Positions 58,021-64,000 of a stretch of 64,000 nt of DNA are shown here, one piece after another (the first letter of the stretch is position 1; every line of letters begins with the position of its first letter). A program made the translations under genes and the position numbers. The stretch is from Shewanella putrefaciens (lineage in GTDB: Bacteria; Pseudomonadota; Gammaproteobacteria; Enterobacterales; Shewanellaceae): the NCBI RefSeq assembly GCF_016406325.1, contig NZ_CP066370.1, positions 2,666,001 through 2,730,000 of the forward strand, in the 5' to 3' direction. A model generated the notes under the pieces. That model was not told the origin of the DNA, searched no databases, and saw only the letters and a list, made by a program, of their open reading frames with translations.

Positions 58021-59574
58021 TTATGCTTGCTTAAGCACCGCCGCCTTTGCCGCTGCACAATTTCGGCCTGCGTTGCGACCAGTAACAACGCCCTCAGCGA
58101 CAGCGCAAGCGCCTAAACGGCTAGCGCCGTGAATTCCTCCGGTTGCTTCGCCTGCGGCATACAACCCTGGAATGGCTTGGTTGGTGACTAAATGCAGTAC
58201 TTCTGATCGGGTATTCACTTTAACGCCGCCCATACAATAGTGAACTTTTGGCCACATACGAACGGCATACCAAGGCCCTTTATCTAGCACAATGGCTTCT
58301 TGCAGAGGACGTGCGAATTCTTTATCAACACCACTTTTTACCGCTTCGTTCCAACGGGCGACTTGAGCTTTTAGTGCTTTAGCCGGCATACCATAAATAG
58401 CAGCAAGTTCATCTAAGGTTTCTGCTTTACTAATCACCTTATATTTCAGTCCCCAATCTAAGGTTTGCGCCTTACTAGCCCCTTCTGCATTAGTAAAACC
58501 AATAGGATAAACAGGCTGACCATGTTCATCACGGCGAGTCATGATGGCGTCAGCTCTCGCTTTACGATCTGCAAGTTCATTGAAAAAACGTTCACCAGTG
58601 CGCACATCCACCACAATACCGTGAGGATAGGTCGCAATCGTGTTGAACTGGGATGCGGTACCAAAGCCTTTTTCATCGGGAGATGCCCATGGGCCGAGTT
58701 GAATTTGGTCTAAATGAATAGGGTTAGCACCTAAGAGCATCATTTGCTTTAGAGCTTCTGAAGTTGCACCAGCATGATTGGTGGAATCTAAGTCGTTATT
58801 TAACTCAGGTAGTTGCATCATGCGATATTCAATATCGCGACCAAAGCCCCCCGTTGCCATAACAACACCACGGCGCGCGCCTATGCGACGTATTTTACCG
58901 GTTCGCTCATTAGGGAAATAAAAACCTTCACGAACTTCGACCCCAATCACGCGACCATCGAGATCTTTCACAAAGCTTTCGAGCTTGGTCTGGTTTCTCA
59001 TCACCACGCCTTTATCTCTCGCGGCGTTAATCAGCGGTCTGATAATGCCAGCCCCTGAACTTTCAACTGTTTGCAAGACTCGTTGTATTGAGTGTCCACC
59101 AAAATGCTGCACGAAAGGTTTCCACTTAACCCCATGTTCAATCAACCACTGACAAGATTCAGCCGTGCCATTACACACCAGTTTTAACATCTCAACATCG
59201 TTCATGCCCCGACCTGCTCGCATCATATCGGCGACCATTTCATCGACAGAATCCTTAATGCCTGCTTGTTTCTGCAACTCAGAACCCGCTACAGCCATGG
59301 CACCGCCATTGATAGTTGAATTACCACCAAAGACTGGCATCTTGTCCACAACCATAACGCTCACACCAGCCTCTCTAGCTTGTAATGCCGCAGACATCCC
59401 AGCAAAGCCACTGCCGACAACTAATACATCCACAATCTCATCAAATACTTCAGGAGCAACGCCACAATTGGCTGTTGCAGGTAAGGCTATTGCAGCCCCA
59501 AAGCCAGCAGCCATCACGGCCCCACCTTTTAGCAACTGCCGACGGCCTGTATCAATATCTTGAGTTTTACTCAT
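58021..59574 (-). CDS. Tat-exported flavoprotein ene-reductase (fumarate-reductase superfamily)
   Basis: A 517-residue FAD protein. The Tat motif is GRRQLLKGG (Arg11-Arg12), with the FAD motif VVGSGFAGMSAAL from residue 52. Conserved catalytic-domain features are FFNELADRKARA (the arginine acid catalyst region), HYCMGGVKVNT and TGGIHGASRLG (His482, Arg486). The substrate-binding His of fumarate reductases (QAHPT) is replaced by QLGPWASPDEKGFG, so fumarate is unlikely. Urocanate, methacrylate and cinnamate-type reductases belong to the same superfamily. It has neither a haem nor an FMN-binding domain; the haems are on the separate cytochrome. The ATG at 59574 follows AAGGA. First gene of a sigma-54 operon. 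Confidence 0.9.
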   Translation of the reverse strand: MSKTQDIDTGRRQLLKGGAVMAAGFGAAIALPATANCGVAPEVFDEIVDVLVVGSGFAGMSAALQAREAGVSVMVVDKMPVFGGNSTINGGAMAVAGSELQKQAGIKDSVDEMVADMMRAGRGMNDVEMLKLVCNGTAESCQWLIEHGVKWKPFVQHFGGHSIQRVLQTVESSGAGIIRPLINAARDKGVVMRNQTKLESFVKDLDGRVIGVEVREGFYFPNERTGKIRRIGARRGVVMATGGFGRDIEYRMMQLPELNNDLDSTNHAGATSEALKQMMLLGANPIHLDQIQLGPWASPDEKGFGTASQFNTIATYPHGIVVDVRTGERFFNELADRKARADAIMTRRDEHGQPVYPIGFTNAEGASKAQTLDWGLKYKVISKAETLDELAAIYGMPAKALKAQVARWNEAVKSGVDKEFARPLQEAIVLDKGPWYAVRMWPKVHYCMGGVKVNTRSEVLHLVTNQAIPGLYAAGEATGGIHGASRLGACAVAEGVVTGRNAGRNCAAAKAAVLKQA

Positions 59575-59617
59575 GCTTACTTCCTTCAATAATGGCTGGA
59601 ACTTGTCAGCATGGAAG

Positions 59618-59633
59618 TGCATGCTCTGTGCCA
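59618..59633 (-). promoter_or_regulatory. Sigma-54 promoter of the ene-reductase operon
   Basis: Read on the minus strand: TGGCAC-A-GAGC-ATGCA. It matches the consensus TGGCACG-N4-TTGCW with two mismatches and exact GG-to-GC spacing. It lies 44 bases upstream of the reductase start. Confidence 0.82.
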
Positions 59634-59683
59634 AGCACCTAAAAAGAGGTAATTAAGTGGGGAACTTTGATTGGAGGCACGGA

Positions 59684-59724
59684 ATCACGAAATATAAAGA
59701 TCTACAATCACGATACTTAATGAT
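59684..59724. promoter_or_regulatory. Tandem activator sites
   Basis: ATCACG-AAATAT-AAAGAT (59684-59701) and ATCACG-ATACTT-AATGAT (59707-59724) are 23 bases apart, about two helical turns. They lie 50-90 bases upstream of the operon's -24 element, the usual place for sigma-54 enhancers. They also lie just upstream of the regulator's own start, suggesting autoregulation. The same motif is found before the porin gene. Confidence 0.68.
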
Positions 59725-59739
59725 TAACATGAAATATCA

Positions 59740-61266
59740 ATGGAAAAACACTTTTATCACGAATCGACACTGAGATTATGCAGTAGCCTACAACTCGAAA
59801 AGTCCCTGCAAAGTTACTTCGAGTTTATTCGGGATGAACTGCCTATTGATGGGCTATTTATTAATATTTTTCGCAAACAATTTAATGACATACAATTTAT
59901 TGCTCATGTCAATGCTAACCAATCATGCACCTTAGATAAGCAAATATCTATCCCTGAAGAACTGGCTAAGAGCTTAGATGATCCTCAACGCCCGCGCGTG
60001 AGAATTGTTAATGATATTGAGCACGACCCAATCACAGCTTTAGTTGCACCTAAGGTGATCAACGGTATTCGTTCGCTGATCATTTTGAGAATGTCTATCG
60101 AAAATACCCACCTTGGGATAGTCGGATTTTATGCCAAAACGACAGGCGTTTTTCGCCCTCGTCATGCCGATTTAATTGCTCCGCATATGCATGCATTAGC
60201 CTTAATCACTGCACTCAATTTACGCGGACGTAACTTACTTAAAGAAAATGAAGCACTCTCAAAACAGAATGTGAGCCTTCGCAGAACATTAGACGTGCAA
60301 AATGGCGTAGTGGGGGCCAATTCAGGCTTGAAACACGTCATGCAGCAAGTGCAATCCATTGCCAAGATTAATACAACAGTGCTAATGCTCGGTGAAACGG
60401 GATGTGGTAAAGAAGTGATAGCCAATGCGATTCACGAACTTTCTGAACGTTCAGATAAGCCCTTTATCAAGGTCAACTGCGGCGCTATTCCAGATACTTT
60501 GATTGACTCCGAACTCTTTGGTTATGAAAAAGGAGCATTTACTGGGGCTGAGTCCCGTAAAATTGGCTACTTCGAACAAGCCAATGGCGGCACTATCTTT
60601 CTCGATGAAATAGGTGAACTACCATTATCCGCACAGGTTAGATTACTCCGTGTACTTCAAAATAGTTGTATTACCCGAGTAGGTGGACACGATGCGGTAC
60701 AACTTGATATTCGGATAGTGGCTGCCACCCATAGAAATTTACAAGCTATGATACACAGAGAAGTGTTTCGGGAAGATCTTTGGTATCGCTTAGCCATTTT
60801 TCCTATTGAAATTCCTTCATTAAGACAAAGACGTACAGACATTCCTTTACTCGTACAGCATTTTATCGAGCAACTGAGTTCAAAGTTCAACCTGCCTCAA
60901 TTACCAAGAGTTGCACCGGAACAATTAAATATTCTGAACCAATACGCTTGGCCAGGAAATGTCAGAGAACTCATTAACGTACTCGAACGGGCGATAATAC
61001 AGCAGCCTTCAGGACCATTAGATTTTAGCTTCCTTGCGCCACATCAGGATAAGGAAATTACGACCCAAGCAAATCAAACCGTTATCATAGATCCAAACTA
61101 TGCGAGCGATAAACTTGTGCCCCTTGATGTTATGACCAGAAAATACATTAGTCATGCACTGCGAATTACAGGTGGAAAACTCTATGGCCCAGGAGGTGCG
61201 GCTGAGTTATTGGACATCAATGCCAATACCCTGCGCAGCAAGATGAAGAAACTGGGGATTGTTTAG
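59740..61266 (+). CDS. Sigma-54-dependent transcriptional activator (GAF-AAA-Fis)
   Basis: A 508-residue NtrC-family activator. The N-terminal GAF-like sensor spans about 10-165, followed by a coiled-coil linker. The AAA+ domain has Walker A GETGCGKE (218-225), the sigma-54-contacting GAFTGA loop (265-270) and Walker B TIFLDEIGELP. A Fis-type HTH lies at the C terminus (GPGGAAELLDINANTLRSKMKKLG). No receiver domain is present, so it probably senses a small molecule directly. No clear ribosome-binding site precedes the ATG. It is divergent from the ene-reductase operon and next to the porin, both of which have sigma-54 promoters. It is their likely activator. Confidence 0.92.
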   Translation: MEKHFYHESTLRLCSSLQLEKSLQSYFEFIRDELPIDGLFINIFRKQFNDIQFIAHVNANQSCTLDKQISIPEELAKSLDDPQRPRVRIVNDIEHDPITALVAPKVINGIRSLIILRMSIENTHLGIVGFYAKTTGVFRPRHADLIAPHMHALALITALNLRGRNLLKENEALSKQNVSLRRTLDVQNGVVGANSGLKHVMQQVQSIAKINTTVLMLGETGCGKEVIANAIHELSERSDKPFIKVNCGAIPDTLIDSELFGYEKGAFTGAESRKIGYFEQANGGTIFLDEIGELPLSAQVRLLRVLQNSCITRVGGHDAVQLDIRIVAATHRNLQAMIHREVFREDLWYRLAIFPIEIPSLRQRRTDIPLLVQHFIEQLSSKFNLPQLPRVAPEQLNILNQYAWPGNVRELINVLERAIIQQPSGPLDFSFLAPHQDKEITTQANQTVIIDPNYASDKLVPLDVMTRKYISHALRITGGKLYGPGGAAELLDINANTLRSKMKKLGIV

Positions 61267-61319
61267 TCTTTTAAGGCTAACGAGTGTTCTATGACAAAAA
61301 TAAAAAACATCGGTTAACA

Positions 61320-61345
61320 AAGTGCATAAATAAAGTGCATAAATA
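61320..61345. repeat. Perfect 13-base tandem duplication
   Basis: AAGTGCATAAATA occurs at 61320-61332 and again, directly adjacent, at 61333-61345. It is between the activator stop and a terminator and looks like a recent slippage event. Confidence 0.85.
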
Positions 61346-61347
61346 AC

Positions 61348-61369
61348 AAAGGTCACATAGGTGACCTTT
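61348..61369. terminator. Bidirectional terminator, activator/porin
   Basis: AAAGGTCAC (61348-61356) and GTGACCTTT (61361-61369) around an ATAG loop, between the convergent activator and porin genes. Confidence 0.82.
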
Positions 61370-61395
61370 GAAAAATTAATGACTAACCATAGGAT

Positions 61396-62565
61396 CTAGA
61401 AGAAATAACGGATTCCCACCGCATAGTTGTTTTCTTGTAGATCTTCATAAGCTTTATCATCCATGTTGCTGAAATCAATTTTGGCCTCAACGTACATAAT
61501 TGTATCGCGGCTATAACGATAATGCAGACCTAGCACTGCAAATTGGCGTGCCCATTTTCCTTGGACCGCCGTATTTTCATCGGTATCAAGATCTTGATAT
61601 GTCAGTAATATGGTTGGAACGAAACCACTGTCATACTGATAAGCAACAATAAACTCAGCTCCAGTTGAATCATATAAATCTCCACCCACTAATTCGTTTT
61701 GCTCACTCTTATGAGCGTTAAAACCTACGTATAAACCGTCAGCATCGCGACCTGGAGCATATTGATAGAAGCTACCGTATTGGGCGCCAATACCAATAAT
61801 TTGGTTAGTGTTATCAACCTCTTGGCCTGCAAGATTTCCGGTAAAATCACCACGATTAAATCCCGCTAGCACTTTAAATTTATCAGTAAAGTTGTAAGTT
61901 ACACTTGCACCATAGCTAGGTTCGAAACTCAATTCCGAACCATCTTTCAAGGGAGCACCATTACCATCGTACAAGGCAACATCGCTATTTTGTTTAGAGG
62001 CATACTGCACTGCGACATGCAGGTTACCGAAAGTATTACGGTATTGTAGCGCAGCATCGGCACGTCCAGCTCCTGTTAAACCACCGTCACCGAAGGTATA
62101 AGCCCCCACAGACCAACCTGTGAAAGCATTGAGCACATCAGTTGTGTAAGCAACATCATAGTAAGCCCCCCATTGCTTACCAAAGCTGATCTTTCCCCAT
62201 TTCTCATGGGACATCCCAACATAACCCAGTCGATTGAATAGAAAATCTGAATTTTTGGATGCCGATAACTGACCACCACCTTGGCCTTGCGTGTATATAA
62301 GGCCGTCATCGCTGGTCACCATATTGATACCCCATTCCGTATGGGCAAAGGAGCTCCAGCCATTTTTCTCTTGACGGTCGAAACGAAACCCAACGCGAGA
62401 AAAATTATCTATAACAGAAGTTTCATGACCATCATTTAACGCGGTAAATCCTAACCAACCGATCATGTTAACGCTATTAGTTTGGTCATTATACAGTTCA
62501 ACGGCTTGAGATGTTCCCGTTAACAATAAGCTTGGAATAATCAAAGCGAGCAATGTCTTTTTCAT
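61396..62565 (-). CDS. Outer-membrane general porin
   Basis: A 389-residue trimeric-type porin. The signal peptide is about 1-21 (ending TSQA), then VELYNDQTNSVNMIGWLGF, alternating amphipathic strands, a SFGKQWGAYYDV segment (family FGRQ) and a terminal ...GIRYFF with C-terminal Phe for BAM recognition. It would admit small hydrophilic solutes. The ATG at 62565 follows AAGGTAG. The -24/-12 promoter and a shared upstream motif tie it to the sigma-54 regulator and the ene-reductase operon. Confidence 0.9.
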   Translation of the reverse strand: MKKTLLALIIPSLLLTGTSQAVELYNDQTNSVNMIGWLGFTALNDGHETSVIDNFSRVGFRFDRQEKNGWSSFAHTEWGINMVTSDDGLIYTQGQGGGQLSASKNSDFLFNRLGYVGMSHEKWGKISFGKQWGAYYDVAYTTDVLNAFTGWSVGAYTFGDGGLTGAGRADAALQYRNTFGNLHVAVQYASKQNSDVALYDGNGAPLKDGSELSFEPSYGASVTYNFTDKFKVLAGFNRGDFTGNLAGQEVDNTNQIIGIGAQYGSFYQYAPGRDADGLYVGFNAHKSEQNELVGGDLYDSTGAEFIVAYQYDSGFVPTILLTYQDLDTDENTAVQGKWARQFAVLGLHYRYSRDTIMYVEAKIDFSNMDDKAYEDLQENNYAVGIRYFF

Positions 62566-62644
62566 TTTATCTACCTTAAAATTCAGCAAAATCACATATA
62601 ATCACATGATTTATTTAATATATTATTTTCCCCAATCAATACTA

Positions 62645-62660
62645 AGCAGGTTATGTGCCA
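62645..62660 (-). promoter_or_regulatory. Sigma-54 promoter of the porin gene
   Basis: On the minus strand: TGGCAC-A-TAAC-CTGCT. Two mismatches to TGGCACG-N4-TTGCW with exact spacing, 80 bases upstream of the start codon. Same element as at the ene-reductase operon. Confidence 0.82.
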
Positions 62661-62710
62661 TAGGTAGGGAAAGCTGAAAATCAAGGTGTTTTTTAGATAC
62701 GGATCAGGCA

Positions 62711-62728
62711 ATCTCGAAATATCGTGAT
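62711..62728. promoter_or_regulatory. Activator site upstream of the porin
   Basis: ATCTCG-AAATAT-CGTGAT: a near-perfect dyad (one mismatch between arms) that matches the two sites upstream of the ene-reductase operon, including the AAATAT spacer of one of them. It is 50 bases from the porin -24 element. Confidence 0.66.
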
Positions 62729-62760
62729 TATCGGTTGTTAAATACCGTTAGATAAATTAA

Positions 62761-62794
62761 ATGTCGTTATTACATCAAAAGACAATAACGACAT
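62761..62794 (-). terminator. Terminator of topB
   Basis: ATGTCGTTATT (62761-62771) and AATAACGACAT (62784-62794) form an eleven-pair stem. On the minus strand it is followed by TTTAATTTATC. It begins about 20 bases after the topB stop. Confidence 0.75.
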
Positions 62795-62813
62795 GTATGC
62801 AACAAGTGTGTCA

Positions 62814-64000
62814 TTACACTGCTGTTGTAGATTTACGGCTATTAGAAGCTGAACGACTGGTTGATCGAGTTACCGAACTTTTAGAACTAGTATTTTTGGA
62901 ACCATATTTGTTGGAAACATCGTTTTTTGTTGTACCTATGCCTTTCGCTGAACTTGATTTTTTAGAATACGACTTACGATAACCGGATTTATGACTTGCC
63001 GTTTTACGATAACCTTGCCCTTTTAATCCATTAAGCGCCGTTGGCAACTGTGCTCCCGCATTTTGGATAAGTGTGGATAAGGTGCCAAGCAACGGCTGCA
63101 TAAATCCTTGATAGGAGGTTTCTTTATGACAAATGCCGTTCAAGCTCGCTTCCCAAAGCGCCGTCATATCCGGCGTAGTGGCGCTCAAAGGCAAGCTGTT
63201 AATCAATCCTTTCCCCACGTCTGTCGAGACAATGGATTTACCTAAGCGTTGTAAAAAACCGCGTTTGAATAGCAATTCGATAATACCTGCACGGGTGGCC
63301 TCAGTACCTAATCCATCGGTTTCTTTAAGAATTTTACGGATCTCAGGGTCAGTGACATAACGACTAATGCCCGTCATCGCACTGAGTAAGGTCGCATCGG
63401 TAAAGGCCTTTGGTGGCTGAGTATTTTTTTCAAGCAATTCGCCTCGAGTACAATGCAAAGCTTGCCCCAATTTCAAAGGCGGTAATTGGCCGATAAACTC
63501 GTCATTCTCCTCATCGTCCTTACCCATGCTTTCTTCCGTCGACTTGTTGCCACTCGCCTTACTGCCATTTGGCTCTTGGCGGGCAAAGAGTTGCTTCCAG
63601 CCGAGGGATTTATCCTGACGCGCCTTGGTATTAAATAAGCCACCTTCAATCGTCACTTGCACTGTGGTTTCACAGTAACAATAAGCCAGATAAAACTGGG
63701 CTAAGTACTGGCGGGCAATATGAAGATATAACTGCCTCTCACGCTGACTCAAGCTAGATAAGTTAGCCGTCTTCTCTGTTGGAACGATTGCGTGGTGGGT
63801 GTCCACTTTTTTATCATCCCATGCTTTAGATTTAAGACGGGGATCGGGTGCATCAGCACCTTGCAATAACTCAGCAGCACCGTCACTTATCGCCTTAAGT
63901 ACCGAAGGCGCAAGATTATGTTGCTCAACGGGTAAATAACGACTGTCGGAGCGTGGGTAAGTAATGAGTTTATGACGTTCATACAAACTTTGGCAGGTAT
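62814..64000 (-). CDS. topB: DNA topoisomerase III, C-terminal part
   Basis: The frame is open to the right edge, so about 395 C-terminal residues are visible. The active-site tyrosine motif reads SLYERHKLITYPRSDSRYLP. It is followed by THHAIVPTEKTANLSSLSQRE and GLGTEATRAGIIELLFKRGFL, which identify TopB (type IA). The last 70 residues are a Ser/Lys/Arg-rich, low-complexity tail without cysteines, so no zinc ribbon. It decatenates DNA during replication and recombination. Confidence 0.94.
   Translation of the reverse strand, partial: TCQSLYERHKLITYPRSDSRYLPVEQHNLAPSVLKAISDGAAELLQGADAPDPRLKSKAWDDKKVDTHHAIVPTEKTANLSSLSQRERQLYLHIARQYLAQFYLAYCYCETTVQVTIEGGLFNTKARQDKSLGWKQLFARQEPNGSKASGNKSTEESMGKDDEENDEFIGQLPPLKLGQALHCTRGELLEKNTQPPKAFTDATLLSAMTGISRYVTDPEIRKILKETDGLGTEATRAGIIELLFKRGFLQRLGKSIVSTDVGKGLINSLPLSATTPDMTALWEASLNGICHKETSYQGFMQPLLGTLSTLIQNAGAQLPTALNGLKGQGYRKTASHKSGYRKSYSKKSSSAKGIGTTKNDVSNKYGSKNTSSKSSVTRSTSRSASNSRKSTTAV

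Noticed and set aside
59165..59563. 132-codon frame opposite the ene-reductase gene
   Set aside because: It mirrors a GC-rich, Ala-rich coding segment on the other strand and has no ribosome-binding site or recognisable domain.
1..64000. tRNA, rRNA, prophage and CRISPR elements
   Set aside because: I read the intergenic stretches for these and saw no cloverleaf with CCA end, rRNA segment, integrase, phage structural gene or repeat-spacer array.

Overview
The window is a chromosomal segment of a Shewanella-like gammaproteobacterium. The evidence is gene content and order: yfbV-ackA-pta, ybbP-ybbA/tesA, sohB-yciK, rluB-scpB-scpA-yciO-rnm/trp, a putrebactin-type siderophore locus, and a periplasmic flavoprotein ene-reductase paired with a tetrahaem cytochrome c. 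There are no tRNA or rRNA genes, no CRISPR array, no prophage and no intact transposon. Most of the 64 kb is core metabolism. The first gene (pflA) and the last (topB) run off the edges.

Layout. 1-4.5 kb: mixed-acid fermentation (pflA end, yfbV, ackA, pta). 4.9-9.3 kb: a lipoprotein, a small ORF, an rRNA-methyltransferase-like gene with an AI-2E-type exporter, then folX-yfcH. 9.8-16.2 kb: gltS, the ybbP/ybbA exporter divergent from tesA, and a DUF3083-like gene. 16.3-25 kb: sohB, a VolA-type surface lipase, yciK, a BNR/sialidase-like protein, and rluB-scpB-scpA-yciO-rnm. 26.1-33.3 kb: the complete trp operon (trpE-G-D-CF-B-A), preceded by a leader peptide with three consecutive Trp codons and a textbook attenuator. 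34.6-42.6 kb: a Fur-box-controlled hydroxamate siderophore operon (pubA-pubB-pubC), its TonB receptor and a FhuF-type reductase. 42.8-44.5 kb: yciB-yciI-xthA. 44.6-48.5 kb: three small accessory genes, a chemoreceptor and a DUF1097 membrane protein. 48.9-54.2 kb: an XdhC/MocA/IorA/IorB-type molybdenum hydroxylase operon and a GloB-like hydrolase. 54.4 kb: a proline iminopeptidase.

The most unusual part is 55.8-62.8 kb. A sigma-54-dependent activator is transcribed divergently from a three-gene operon. The operon encodes a Tat-exported flavoprotein ene-reductase, an exported histidine/phenylalanine ammonia-lyase homologue that lacks the Ala-Ser-Gly triad forming the MIO cofactor, and an exported tetrahaem cytochrome c. 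A general porin lies just beyond the activator. Both the operon and the porin have good -24/-12 promoters. Both also have upstream copies of an ATCACG-N6-CGTGAT-like motif at the distance expected for a sigma-54 activator. I read this as a self-contained, co-regulated periplasmic respiratory module in which the porin admits the substrate, the lyase-like enzyme forms or modifies an enoate, and the reductase reduces it with electrons from the cytochrome. Its substrate is unknown.
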